64,000 nucleotides of DNA from Flavobacterium alkalisoli (lineage in GTDB: Bacteria > Bacteroidota > Bacteroidia > Flavobacteriales > Flavobacteriaceae). This document shows, piece after piece, positions 9,676-18,721 of this stretch. The notes below the pieces were generated by a model that ran no database searches, was not told where the DNA came from, and saw only the letters and a program-made list of their open reading frames with translations. How positions within the stretch are numbered: position 1 is the first letter of the stretch; the number at the start of each line of letters is the position of its first letter. The position numbers and the translations under genes are program-made. Where the stretch lies: assembly GCF_008000935.1 (NCBI RefSeq), contig NZ_CP042831.1:248001-312000 (forward strand), given 5' to 3'.

Positions 9676-10570
9676 TTTTAGGCACAGCTATTTTCATCTG
9701 CTTGTGCAGTATCTTTATATCCAGTCGGTCAATCTCTCCGCAAAACTCGCCATCAATCTGAAAACAAACAGGCACATCAGTAGTTATTAGGGCATCTTCT
9801 GTCGAAATAATCTCAACATCTTTATTGCTTTCAATAGGCATTTTCCCGGCAAGCACCTTAGTTATAAAAATAAGATCAAGGCTCTTTAGTATCACTATTT
9901 CAAATTTTCCGTCATCCATTTTCCCTATTGGGTTTATGGTAACTCCGGTGCCATAACGTTTGGTGTTGGCTATAACAATCATTCTTGCCTCTGTTTCCAG
10001 TGTATTACCGTTTGCCTCTATAATGGCATGAAAAGGATCCTGAAGTTCGGTTAATGTATTAAAAGCCTGAAGCACATAACCCAGTTTACCCCTTATATTA
10101 CTTCCCTCATAATTTCTTATCAGTTCAGCATTAACCCCAATATCACTAAGATGGAGACTTTTCTTGCCGTTAATGTTAACCATATCCATCTGCATAAAAT
10201 TGCCATGAAAAGCTATTTCAAGGTTTTGGCTAACATCACTTGGTAGATTCAGGTCAACAGAAAGTCCGTTTGCAGAACCAGCCGGCAACACCCCTATAAC
10301 TACATCTTCATGCCCTATGGCTTCAGCTATCATCTTTACAGAACCATCACCTCCCGCTACCAGTACCCTTTCAGGCTTATGCTTCGTATAAAGCTTTTTT
10401 ATCTCTTCCTCATCATTCTCCCCTGTAGTTTCATATTCAATAAGAGATATGTTTTCCTTGTCGGCATATTCTCGCACAGCTTCTAAAAGATCTGTCTTAT
10501 CATTACCACCCGCAATTGGGTTAACTACAATCAAAAATTCCTTTTGACTACTCATGTTTCCTTTTTTCAT
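9668..10570 (-). CDS. Diacylglycerol kinase family lipid kinase (YegS/DAGK type)
   Basis: 300 residues. Phosphorylates a lipid alcohol such as diacylglycerol with ATP. Seen: N-terminal VVNPIAGGNDK, the nucleotide motif VAGGDGSVKMIAEAI, GVLPAGSANGLSVDL, and the C-terminal beta domain with DDGKFEIVIL. The length is normal for the family. The start could be Met1 (10570) or Met6 (10555). The gene is divergent from a DUF2183/App1 phosphatase gene with 53 bases between starts; App1 removes the phosphate from phosphatidate, so the pair may work on the same lipid pool. Confidence 0.88.
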   Translation of the reverse strand: MKKGNMSSQKEFLIVVNPIAGGNDKTDLLEAVREYADKENISLIEYETTGENDEEEIKKLYTKHKPERVLVAGGDGSVKMIAEAIGHEDVVIGVLPAGSANGLSVDLNLPSDVSQNLEIAFHGNFMQMDMVNINGKKSLHLSDIGVNAELIRNYEGSNIRGKLGYVLQAFNTLTELQDPFHAIIEANGNTLETEARMIVIANTKRYGTGVTINPIGKMDDGKFEIVILKSLDLIFITKVLAGKMPIESNKDVEIISTEDALITTDVPVCFQIDGEFCGEIDRLDIKILHKQMKIAVPKTT

Positions 10571-10623
10571 TAAATTTAATTAAATTAGGACTACAAACCT
10601 TCTTACCAAAATCATAATTTTTA

Positions 10624-11592
10624 ATGAAACCAATATTAAGATTGTATCGAGGCTATGCCAATGAAGGAGAGCTTATCGTGTTTGGCCACGTATTTAAACC
10701 CAGCAGTGCCAACAATTATGAATTTGAAAAAAAACGTTTTAAGAATGCAAGATCCATCATTAAGATGTTTCGGGTAAAAACCATACCTAATACTGATGTA
10801 TATCTTGAACATAACGGACGTAAAATACATACTAAAGCCCTTGATGACGGTTATTTTAAATTTTGCATCCCACTACAGGAAGAAACCGGATACGGATGGA
10901 CCGATTATTATGTAAGCACCCACTATAACGGTGAAGAGATAAAAGAAAAAGGCACCTTTATAAGGCCTTACGAAGGTAATTTAGGCTTTATATCAGATAT
11001 TGATGATACTTTCCTTATCTCCCACACCCGAAACATGTTTAAAAAGCTCTACATTCTTTTATGGAAAAACATTAATGATCGAAAGATATTTGAAGGTGTT
11101 GTTCCGCATTATCAGGCATTAAGTACTGCTGGCCGTAATAATAAAGGAGAAAAAAATGCTTTCTTTTATGTGTCGAGCAGCGAATGGAACCTGTATAAGT
11201 TTATTGTAAAATTTACCGAAATACATGAGTTGCCAAGAGGAGTATTACTTTTAAAGGACATTAAAACCAGCCTGATGGACTTTTTTGTTACCGGACGCGG
11301 CAACCACGGGCATAAATTTGACAAGATTAAACACATACTTGAGTTTTATCCTCATTTGCATTACACCCTTTTAGGAGATGATTCACAGCATGATCCTTAT
11401 CTATACGAGAATGTATGCAAGATTTTCCCGGTAACGGTTAAAGCTGTTTATATAAGGCAAACATCGTCTCACAAGAAAGAAAAAACTATCAAAGTTCTAA
11501 AAAACATTGAGTCACTTGGGATAGCCACTTGCTACTTTAAAGACAGTAATGAAGCCATAAAACACTCTAAAAGCATTGGTCTTATTCAGTAA
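10624..11592 (+). CDS. DUF2183 (App1-type phosphatidate phosphatase) protein
   Basis: 322 residues. Seen: an N-terminal beta-rich region with YRGYANEGELIVFGHVF, then the catalytic motif FISDIDDTFLISHT (DxDxT nucleophile of the App1 branch), FYVSSSEWNLYKF, and TLLGDDSQHDPYLYENV. The yeast relative App1 dephosphorylates phosphatidate to diacylglycerol. The activity here is inferred from the intact motif. Divergent partner of the lipid kinase at 9668-10570. Confidence 0.88.
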   Translation: MKPILRLYRGYANEGELIVFGHVFKPSSANNYEFEKKRFKNARSIIKMFRVKTIPNTDVYLEHNGRKIHTKALDDGYFKFCIPLQEETGYGWTDYYVSTHYNGEEIKEKGTFIRPYEGNLGFISDIDDTFLISHTRNMFKKLYILLWKNINDRKIFEGVVPHYQALSTAGRNNKGEKNAFFYVSSSEWNLYKFIVKFTEIHELPRGVLLLKDIKTSLMDFFVTGRGNHGHKFDKIKHILEFYPHLHYTLLGDDSQHDPYLYENVCKIFPVTVKAVYIRQTSSHKKEKTIKVLKNIESLGIATCYFKDSNEAIKHSKSIGLIQ

Positions 11593-11671
11593 ACTTTAAG
11601 TTTGCTTTACCTCTTTTTTAACACTTTAAGTCCTACCTTTACTCTTTAACCTTTTTAAAACCTAAGTGATT

Positions 11672-11953
11672 ATGAAAAGATTAATGATTACAGCAGGGGT
11701 CTTAGCAATGCTTTTTGCTGCCTCATGCAAAGACAAACAAGAAGCACCCCCAACTCCGGAACCGGTAGAAAATCCGGCACCACCGGCAACTCCAACACCA
11801 ACAACAGCTGCTCCGGCTGAGGAAGATCCTGACGGAACTTCAATCAGCATCAGCAAAGACGGAGTAAACTATGAGAATAAAAATGGTGACAGTGAGAGTA
11901 AGGTATCTGTTTCAGGTAAAGATTCTGAAGTTGAGATAAAAACCAAAGAGTAA
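11672..11953 (+). CDS. Small Pro-rich lipoprotein
   Basis: 93 residues from the ATG at 11672; an in-frame GTG two codons earlier is possible. Signal peptide with lipobox AASC (FAASCKDKQ), then a Pro/Ala/Thr-rich flexible linker (about residues 25-55) and a charged, repetitive C terminus (SISKDGVNYENKNGDSESK, VSVSGKDSEVEIKTKE). No family is recognised beyond flavobacterial small lipoproteins. The envelope location is supported; function is unknown. Terminator follows. Confidence 0.7.
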   Translation: MKRLMITAGVLAMLFAASCKDKQEAPPTPEPVENPAPPATPTPTTAAPAEEDPDGTSISISKDGVNYENKNGDSESKVSVSGKDSEVEIKTKE

Positions 11954-11984
11954 AAAAAAGCCCTGCAAATGCAGGTTTTTTTTT
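11952..11984. terminator. Terminator between convergent genes
   Basis: A run, then CCTGC-AAAT-GCAGG and a nine-base T run, between the small lipoprotein (stop 11953) and the ABC-F gene (stop 11984). It can act on both strands. Confidence 0.8.
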
Positions 11985-13894
11985 TATGAATTCTCTATTT
12001 CTTCCTGAACCAGTTCCCAGTCTGCCATTAAAGTATCCAGTTCTTTTTTCTTTTTCTCATAAGCCTCAAAGAACGAAGCATCAGCCATCAGCTTTTCATA
12101 ATCCGTTTCCAGTCGCTTATCGTCTTTTTGGATATTAATTTCCAACTGCTGTATCTGGCTCTCTATTTTACTTAGTTTGTTTTGCAGTGCCTTATTCTTC
12201 TTCTGATCTTCATAAGAAACCTGCTTACTCTCTTTTGGAGCCACTGTTTTCTTTACAACATCTTTTTTCTCCACCTCACGCATATTTTCCATATTACGCT
12301 GTTCAAGATAGAAGTTAATGTCACCCAAGTACTCTTTTATCTTTTGGTCTTTAAACTCATAAACAGTATTTGCCATTCCCTGAAGGAAGTCCCTGTCGTG
12401 AGATACCAACAGTAAAGTACCCTCAAATTTTTGCAGAGCTGCCTTTAAAACGTTCTTAGATTTAATATCAAGGTGATTGGTAGGTTCGTCCATTACAAGC
12501 ACGTTAATGGGCTGTAAAAGCATTTTACAAAGCGCAAGCCTGTTTCTCTCTCCTCCCGAAAGTACTTTTACTTTCTTCTCTACATCATCTCCCCTGAATA
12601 AAAACGCACCCAGCATATCCCTAACTTTAGATCGGTTAGTATCTGTAGCTGCATTTTCCATAGTTTCCAGCAGGGTAATTTCACCATCAAGGTACTCTGC
12701 CTGATTTTGCGCAAAATAACCCAGCTGTACATTGTGTCCTAATTTAATGGTACCACTATATTCAAACTCGTTTACTATTGCCTTTATAAGCGTAGATTTA
12801 CCCTGACCGTTCTGCCCCACAAAAGCAATCTTGCTTCCTCTTTCAATTAGCAGGTTTATATCTTTCAAAATGGTCTTTTCACCATATTTCTTGGTAACAT
12901 CTTCTGCTTCCACTACCACACGTCCCGGAGTGACTGACACCGGGAATGAAATGTTCATAACCGAATTATCATCTTCATCCACCTCAATTCTGTCAATCTT
13001 ATCCAGTTTCTTTATTAAAGATTGCGCCATTGATGCCTTAGATGCCTTCGCCCTGAACTTTTCAATAAGCTTTTCGGTATTCTCGATCATTTTTTCCTGA
13101 TTCTTTTGGGTAGCCAGTTGCTTTTCCCTAATCTCTTCCCTAAGAGTCAGGTATTGTGTATAAGGCTTGTTAAAATCGTAAATCTTACCAAGAGAAATTT
13201 CAATCGTCCTGTTCGTTACATTATCCAGGAACATTTTATCGTGTGATACTATCACTACTACTCCCGGATAATTCCTTAAAAACTGTTCCAGCCAAATGAT
13301 ACTCTCAATATCAAGGTGGTTGGTAGGCTCATCCAGAAGCAATACATCATTAGACTGCAGTAATAGCTTTGCAAGCTCTATCCTCATTCTCCATCCTCCT
13401 GAAAAGGTATCTGTTAGCTTATCAAAGTCTTCCCTTTTAAAACCAAGCCCTAAAAGAATTTTCTCTGTTTCCCCTACATAATTATAGCCACCAAGTATTT
13501 CATAATGATGAGTATGATCACTAAGGTCTTCTATAAGTTTAGAATACTCTTCACTCTCATAATCTGTTCTGGTAGCCAACTGATGGTTAATTTCATCAAT
13601 TTTAAACTCTACCCTCTTAATTTCTTCAAAAGCCTGATAAGCTTCATCAAGTACAGTCCTTCCCTGCACAAAATCAATATCCTGTCTAAGAAAGCCTAAC
13701 TTTACCTCTTTTTCTGTTGCTATAACGCCTGAATCAGGAGGTATATCCCCCGAAAGTATTTTAAGCATAGTCGATTTACCGGCACCGTTCTTACCCACAA
13801 GTCCCACTCTGTCTCCGGCACCCAACCTGAAGGTTACTTCTTCAAATAAATAAGTACCTCCAAAAGAAACCGACAAATTATGTATGTTAAGCAT
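11984..13894 (-). CDS. ABC-F family ATPase (Uup/YkpA type)
   Basis: 636 residues from the ATG at 13894. The frame stays open further upstream, but the family N terminus MLNIHNLSVSFGG begins here. Two nucleotide-binding domains without membrane segments: Walker A GLVGKNGAGKST and AFVGQNGQGKST, signatures FSGGWRMRIELA and LSGGERNRLALC, Walker B LLLDEPTNHLD and LVMDEPTNHLD. Between them lies the charged ABC-F linker (about 235-300), and a C-terminal coiled coil (about 565-630) follows. ABC-F proteins act on ribosomes (rescue or antibiotic protection); which one here cannot be told. Divergent from the DUF983 gene. Confidence 0.92.
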   Translation of the reverse strand: MLNIHNLSVSFGGTYLFEEVTFRLGAGDRVGLVGKNGAGKSTMLKILSGDIPPDSGVIATEKEVKLGFLRQDIDFVQGRTVLDEAYQAFEEIKRVEFKIDEINHQLATRTDYESEEYSKLIEDLSDHTHHYEILGGYNYVGETEKILLGLGFKREDFDKLTDTFSGGWRMRIELAKLLLQSNDVLLLDEPTNHLDIESIIWLEQFLRNYPGVVVIVSHDKMFLDNVTNRTIEISLGKIYDFNKPYTQYLTLREEIREKQLATQKNQEKMIENTEKLIEKFRAKASKASMAQSLIKKLDKIDRIEVDEDDNSVMNISFPVSVTPGRVVVEAEDVTKKYGEKTILKDINLLIERGSKIAFVGQNGQGKSTLIKAIVNEFEYSGTIKLGHNVQLGYFAQNQAEYLDGEITLLETMENAATDTNRSKVRDMLGAFLFRGDDVEKKVKVLSGGERNRLALCKMLLQPINVLVMDEPTNHLDIKSKNVLKAALQKFEGTLLLVSHDRDFLQGMANTVYEFKDQKIKEYLGDINFYLEQRNMENMREVEKKDVVKKTVAPKESKQVSYEDQKKNKALQNKLSKIESQIQQLEINIQKDDKRLETDYEKLMADASFFEAYEKKKKELDTLMADWELVQEEIENS

Positions 13895-13914
13895 TATTCT
13901 GTTTTTATTAATTG

Positions 13915-13922
13915 TAAATTTG
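13915..13922 (+). promoter_or_regulatory. Possible -7 element (TAAATTTG) of DUF983 gene
   Basis: Exact match to the Bacteroidota -7 consensus TAnnTTTG, 21 bases before the ATG at 13944. No clear -33 TTG at the ideal distance, so support is modest. Confidence 0.3.
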
Positions 13923-13943
13923 TGAAAATCAAATTTTTTGCAA

Positions 13944-14336
13944 ATGTTAAAAAAAGGATCGAAACTATATAGCATTTTAACAGGAACCTGTCCTCGTTGT
14001 CAGGAAGAAAGTATGTATAAGGACAAAAATCCTTTCAATTTGCTTAATATTTATAAGATGAACGAGAAATGCAGCCACTGCGGATTACATTATAAAATAG
14101 AGCCTTCGTTTTTTTACGGAGCTATGTATGTTAGCTATGCCCTTGGCGTTGCCTTTAGTGTTGCCGCTTTTATTATCAGCTATGTATTTATAGGCTCAGA
14201 ACTTAAAACAGCATTTTTTGCTATAATCGCAACATTGGTTGTATTTATGCCTATAATCATGCGTCTTTCACGAAACATCTGGATTAACTTTTTCATAAGC
14301 TATAAAAAAGACTGGCGAAACGACACTAGCGCTTAA
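13944..14336 (+). CDS. DUF983 family membrane protein
   Basis: 130 residues from the ATG at 13944 (an upstream TTG adds two residues). Seen: two zinc-ribbon-like CxxC pairs, GTCPRCQEE and EKCSHCGLHYKIEP, then FFYGAMYVSYALG, and two hydrophobic helices (about 53-77 and 83-105). This is the DUF983 layout. Membrane protein of unknown function. The last 11 bases overlap the convergent oxidoreductase gene. Confidence 0.88.
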   Translation: MLKKGSKLYSILTGTCPRCQEESMYKDKNPFNLLNIYKMNEKCSHCGLHYKIEPSFFYGAMYVSYALGVAFSVAAFIISYVFIGSELKTAFFAIIATLVVFMPIIMRLSRNIWINFFISYKKDWRNDTSA

Positions 14337-15366
14337 ACCTGTGAATACTCACACTTTTATCAATAGGAATATCATTTTCTATTGAATCAAATAAAGCTTT
14401 TGCCATAGGCGGACCCAAAATAACACCACGTGTACCCAATCCATTTAAGAGATGTACTCTCTTATAAACCTCATGCGTACCTATTAAAGGCTTTCTGTCC
14501 TTTACAGTTGGCCTTATTCCTGCCAAGTGATCCAGTATTTCATAATCACACGAAATAAGTTCATCAAGCTTTTCTATCAATTCTTTCTTTCCTGCTTCCG
14601 TAGGCTCGGCTGTTTTATCATACCATTCATAAGTGGCACCAACCCTATATGTGTCGTTACCTATCGGTAAAATAAAAATACTGGCATTAATAGCTACATC
14701 TAACTTTAAATCGGGAGCTTTAATAACAAGCAGTTCACCTTTGGTACCATCAAGAGGTAAATTCATAAAATAAGGATTGGCATGAAGTCCAAAACCCTCC
14801 GAAAAAATAATATGCCTTGCCTTTAATCCTTTATACTCTACAAAGTCAGTATTTATCTGTAAATCGGTATGATTAAATGTATCCTTTATCAAATGGTTAT
14901 CAGAATCCAGGTACTTATGGTATGAATCTAAAAACACGTCTGTATCCACATACCCTGTATGCAACACTTTACCATAACCAAACGGAGAATCTATACCGAA
15001 ATATTTAGTATGAACAACTGAAGTAGAAAGAAAAGGTGACAAAGCAGGCTTATCCGCTGCTTCAAACCAGTTATTCTGTTCCTCCGCTGATACAAACTTG
15101 CGATATATAGGCAGACTTATATCAAACTTTACATTGAGTCTTTCTTCAATATTTTTATAAAACGGTTTTATGTATTCAAGATGTTCTTTAGCATCAAGAG
15201 GCATACTAAATCTTTTAAGTATAACCGGATTATATAACCCTGCCGCAACATAACTCGAATTTTGCGACTTATCACTTATAACCGTAAACGATTTACGGTT
15301 TAAAAAGGCTGTTTCGGCAAAACTCACTCCGGCAATACCGGCACCAACTATTATATAATCTTTCAT
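14326..15366 (-). CDS. FAD-dependent oxidoreductase (DAO family)
   Basis: 346 residues. N-terminal dinucleotide-binding motif YIIVGAGIAGVSFAETAF (GxGxxG), a middle substrate-binding region, and the C-terminal DAO block GIRPTVKDRKPLIG followed by LLNGLGTRGVILGPPMAKALF. Family members oxidise amines such as glycine, D-amino acids or modified tRNA side chains (MnmC C-domain). The substrate here is unknown. The protein has only the oxidoreductase part, with no methyltransferase domain, so it is not a full MnmC. It lies downstream of the gldKLMN terminator on the same strand and is probably a separate transcript. Confidence 0.83.
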   Translation of the reverse strand: MKDYIIVGAGIAGVSFAETAFLNRKSFTVISDKSQNSSYVAAGLYNPVILKRFSMPLDAKEHLEYIKPFYKNIEERLNVKFDISLPIYRKFVSAEEQNNWFEAADKPALSPFLSTSVVHTKYFGIDSPFGYGKVLHTGYVDTDVFLDSYHKYLDSDNHLIKDTFNHTDLQINTDFVEYKGLKARHIIFSEGFGLHANPYFMNLPLDGTKGELLVIKAPDLKLDVAINASIFILPIGNDTYRVGATYEWYDKTAEPTEAGKKELIEKLDELISCDYEILDHLAGIRPTVKDRKPLIGTHEVYKRVHLLNGLGTRGVILGPPMAKALFDSIENDIPIDKSVSIHRFKR

Positions 15367-15378
15367 GATGTAAAAATA

Positions 15379-15410
15379 AAAAACTCTTACTTAAAAAAGT
15401 AAGAGTTTTT
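15379..15410 (-). terminator. gldN: Terminator of the gldKLMN operon
   Basis: AAAAACTCTTACTT-AAAA-AAGTAAGAGTTTTT, a 14-base perfect stem just after the gldN stop on the minus strand, ending in a T run. Confidence 0.85.
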
Positions 15411-15433
15411 CATGTTGTATAGTGAACTATCTA

Positions 15434-16360
15434 TTAGTAATTCCACATATCCTGTTCGAAGTTACGAATAACCTCTTTGAGTCTTTCAGCTTCAAGAAGC
15501 TGCATTTGTGAATTATCTTTTAAATAGTCTTCAATAAGTCTGTCACCATATTCGTTTTCAACTTTTACAATTGTAGCAGAGAAACGACGTGAGTTTAACA
15601 AGTGATCAAAAGTGATAGGCATTGCAGAGTTTCTTGGGTTGAATGCATCTTCTTTGTGCAGGATATCTCTTGCTGCAGGGAAGTATACCCAAAATAATTG
15701 AATTGGATCTGCAGTTTCACCCATCCTCATTTTAGTAAGAGCGTCAACCGCCATAGGACAAATACCTATTAATCTGTATTTCAACTCACCTTGCCTCTTG
15801 TCAAAGTACCAGTAACCTTCAATCATATATTTAGTTACATCGGCAGCAGTAACTTCAGACGTATCAAAATGCTCGGCAGTTAAAATACCTTTCGCTTTAA
15901 GTTCATCTTCTGTTTGCCCCATGTACTGGTTCATTGTTTCAATACCGAAACTATTAAGTTCTTTATAACTAAAAAGCTGTTCAAGATTTTCAGGAGTAAT
16001 TTTATCTCTGAAATATGAATCACCATATACCTCTGTTAACTCTCCGTTTTTAATAGCCGTAGTTAAAACATGGAATAGTGATTTTCTATTGTCGCCCAGG
16101 TTATCTTCAATAGGGAAATATAACGGGAAATTGATTCTCTCATCAAGATCAATCACTTCCCAAACCCTTTTGCTGAATAAGATATCCCTATCACCTACGT
16201 AACCGTAAGGAAGTGGATTATCATTATCTGCAACCATTTCCGCTTCGGTTTTCTTACCTATCTCATCCGGAGTTTTTGCATTAAGTACGTTAGATTGAGC
16301 AAAAGCAGAACCAGTACCTAACATAAAAAGAGCCGCTAATAAAATTTTTTTACTATTCAT
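15434..16360 (-). CDS. gldN: T9SS/gliding protein GldN
   Basis: 308 residues with a cleavable signal peptide (ends near FAQS). GldN (PorN in Porphyromonas) is a periplasmic component that binds the GldK ring and GldM. Seen: DRDILFSKRVWEVIDLDERINFPLYFP, GICPMAVDALTKMRMGE, and LFWVYFPAARDILHKEDAFNPRNSA, all characteristic of GldN. Last gene of the block gldK-gldL-gldM-gldN, 44 bases after gldM, and followed by a strong terminator. Confidence 0.95.
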   Translation of the reverse strand: MNSKKILLAALFMLGTGSAFAQSNVLNAKTPDEIGKKTEAEMVADNDNPLPYGYVGDRDILFSKRVWEVIDLDERINFPLYFPIEDNLGDNRKSLFHVLTTAIKNGELTEVYGDSYFRDKITPENLEQLFSYKELNSFGIETMNQYMGQTEDELKAKGILTAEHFDTSEVTAADVTKYMIEGYWYFDKRQGELKYRLIGICPMAVDALTKMRMGETADPIQLFWVYFPAARDILHKEDAFNPRNSAMPITFDHLLNSRRFSATIVKVENEYGDRLIEDYLKDNSQMQLLEAERLKEVIRNFEQDMWNY

Positions 16361-16404
16361 ATTTTAATTTTAAACTGTAAAAGAAAAACGTTCTTTTAAA
16401 AATA

Positions 16405-17967
16405 TTATTGTACTTCCCAGTTAAATGCTGTAGAAGGCTTAGGAGTATAACCCGCAGCTCCAATAATATCATATTTTATATTAGTGATGATAACCTGATC
16501 ACCTCTAGAAGATTTAGAAATAGCACTTAAAGCCTGAGCATTAAACTTGTTACCTTGACAAATGATTGCTGGGCTACCTGGCACATAAACCTCAAACTGC
16601 TTGATGTTAGTTTTAATATCAAACACGAAATCAGAGAAATCAATATCAATAGTAGAGTTAGAAAGGTCATTTTTATTACCTTTAGCTGAACCTACTTTAC
16701 CTCTTAGTTTAGGACTTGGAGCAGGAATCTCTCTAATATTAAATTTCTTACTATCACTTACCACTTGTCCTCCAGGTAATTTACCACTAACCTTTACAGT
16801 AGCCTCTCTACCCGAAACACCGTTTAAACTCCAAACATACTTACCATTTCCAACTTTTTTAAGACCTGGTGCAGATGCAGTTACATCACTGTCAGGAATA
16901 CCTGCAAATGAAATTGTCATTGGGTTTTCGACACCACGGTAAACAGAGTTCATTTTATCAGCAGAAATTGTAGCTGAGTTTGGTTTAGGAACCACTACAT
17001 AATTACCTTTAATAGGAATTTCAACTGGCTTACCATTCTCAACAAATGTAAATTTACCGCCTATTTCATGTTCACCTATGTTACCTGCACCAAATTCAAA
17101 ATTAACCTGACCACCTTTTAAAGCTTTATTTAAGTCAACCTGACTTCCATTAAGTTCTACAGATGTAGGAACAGTCGATTCGTCATAACGACCAAGCACT
17201 ATAGTACCTTTAACTGGCTCACCAGCAAAGAAGGCTGATTTTTCAGTAACAACCATTGCCTGATAGTTATTCATCGATGCAATAGCAGCCGTAGTGTTAC
17301 CTACTAAAGCATTATAGATATCCTGCTCAGTTTTCTTAACATCATTCTGCATAGCAGTAAGCTTTGTTAAAGATGCGATTGCCGGGAAACCTTTATAATG
17401 ATAATCAAGATATTTTTTCTTAACACCTTCACCATCTGTTACATCACCTAAATCAAATTTACGGTTGATATCCTGAACAATGATTTTATACTCAGTGCTT
17501 TTTCCTAAGATAGAAACAAGATCGCTTTTATATTTTTCAATTGTAGCAATAATTTCCTGTCCTTTTTTAGAATAACCGTCACCATCAAACCATTTCTCAT
17601 CAATCATATCACCTTTATCCATTGCTTCATAAGGCAATTTACCATTCTCTCTTTCGAAAGAAGAAGTAACATCATTCTTAAGAGATTCGATGTAAGCATA
17701 AAAAGCATCCGTTACAGGCTTAACTTTTTTCGCTTTCTCAAAAGGCTCAGCATACTGAGATGCATTTTCTTTTGCTTTAGACTGTAAGTCAGCATAAAGT
17801 GTATTGTTATAATCTTTAGAGAACGCATTTACGTCCTCAAATTTTTCGTTCATCAAACCAAAAGCGGATAGTACCTCTTTTGACATGTTCAATGCCAACA
17901 TAGCGATGAAAACCAGGTACATCAGGTTAATCATCTTCTGCCTTGGGGTTAATTTTCCTCCTGCCAT
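16405..17967 (-). CDS. gldM: T9SS/gliding motor protein GldM
   Basis: 520 residues. One N-terminal transmembrane helix (about 12-32: MINLMYLVFIAMLALNM) enters the GldL ring in the inner membrane. The long periplasmic part has a helical domain first and Ig-like beta domains after about residue 225 (VVVPKPNSATISADKMNSVYRG is typical). GldLM is the proton-driven rotary motor powering the T9SS and gliding. The C terminus contacts the GldKN ring. 59 bases separate it from gldL in the same operon. Confidence 0.96.
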   Translation of the reverse strand: MAGGKLTPRQKMINLMYLVFIAMLALNMSKEVLSAFGLMNEKFEDVNAFSKDYNNTLYADLQSKAKENASQYAEPFEKAKKVKPVTDAFYAYIESLKNDVTSSFERENGKLPYEAMDKGDMIDEKWFDGDGYSKKGQEIIATIEKYKSDLVSILGKSTEYKIIVQDINRKFDLGDVTDGEGVKKKYLDYHYKGFPAIASLTKLTAMQNDVKKTEQDIYNALVGNTTAAIASMNNYQAMVVTEKSAFFAGEPVKGTIVLGRYDESTVPTSVELNGSQVDLNKALKGGQVNFEFGAGNIGEHEIGGKFTFVENGKPVEIPIKGNYVVVPKPNSATISADKMNSVYRGVENPMTISFAGIPDSDVTASAPGLKKVGNGKYVWSLNGVSGREATVKVSGKLPGGQVVSDSKKFNIREIPAPSPKLRGKVGSAKGNKNDLSNSTIDIDFSDFVFDIKTNIKQFEVYVPGSPAIICQGNKFNAQALSAISKSSRGDQVIITNIKYDIIGAAGYTPKPSTAFNWEVQ

Positions 17968-18026
17968 TTTCTAATTAGTTTCTTGTTTTTTGGTTAAAAA
18001 ATATTTAAATAAAACTAATCAGTCAA

Positions 18027-18656
18027 TTAGCCTCTGTTACCCATAGCAGAAAGCATTCCGCCATAAACATTGTTTAATGAAGCAATGTTTTGAGTCATTG
18101 TCTGCATTTGTTGTTTTAGCTGAGCTGCGTTATCAGCAATCTCTTTGTTAGCTTCAGCGTTACGAGAAGCGCTCTCTAACTGAACTTTATAAAGACTGTT
18201 TAAAGACTCCATTTGAGCAGCAGCCATAGACATTTCTTCGCTGTATTTCTTTTGAGAAGCAATTGAATCTACTGTTGGAGAAATTCCTTTAGCAGCTGAT
18301 TCGAAGTTTCTGATGCTGTTACCTAAGCTAGACATTAACTCTCCGTCAATTTTAGCTTCTTTTAACAGGTTATCAAGTTTTTGAGAAAGTAATCCCTGAG
18401 CATCTTTCGGATCTTCTTTTTTGTCTTTTTTCTTAGCTTCTCCACCAGCTAATTCCGGGTAAACTAACGACCAGTCAAGTTCTTTATCTACCGGATCGAA
18501 AGCTGACAAACCAAAAATTAACGCCTCAGTACTTAAACCAACAATAAGCATCTCAGAAGCTCCTGGCCAGTGCATTAATTTGAAAAGTGCTCCGATGATT
18601 ACAACTGCCGCCCCCATACCATAGGCGAAATTCATAACTTTTTTAGGTAGTGCCAT
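18027..18656 (-). CDS. gldL: T9SS/gliding motor protein GldL
   Basis: 209 residues. Two transmembrane helices near the N terminus (about 9-27 and 34-54). Glu44 in LSTEALIFGLSAF lies inside the second helix and matches the conserved glutamate needed for proton-driven rotation in GldL. The rest is a cytoplasmic charged/helical tail (KKKDKKEDPKD, then coiled coil with ...QMQTMTQNIASLNNVYGGML). Forms the pentameric stator around GldM dimers. Operon position between gldK and gldM is standard. Confidence 0.96.
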   Translation of the reverse strand: MALPKKVMNFAYGMGAAVVIIGALFKLMHWPGASEMLIVGLSTEALIFGLSAFDPVDKELDWSLVYPELAGGEAKKKDKKEDPKDAQGLLSQKLDNLLKEAKIDGELMSSLGNSIRNFESAAKGISPTVDSIASQKKYSEEMSMAAAQMESLNSLYKVQLESASRNAEANKEIADNAAQLKQQMQTMTQNIASLNNVYGGMLSAMGNRG

Positions 18657-18721
18657 AATAAAATAATTTTTAGTTTTTAGTTAAGTTAATCAATAAATAT
18701 TCAAGTTATCAAAATTGGTTC

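Noticed and set aside
13895..13975. N-terminal extension of the ABC-F protein
   Set aside because: The extra 27 residues are Phe/Lys-rich, overlap the divergent gene's promoter and start, and precede the family-typical start MLNIHNLSVSFGG.
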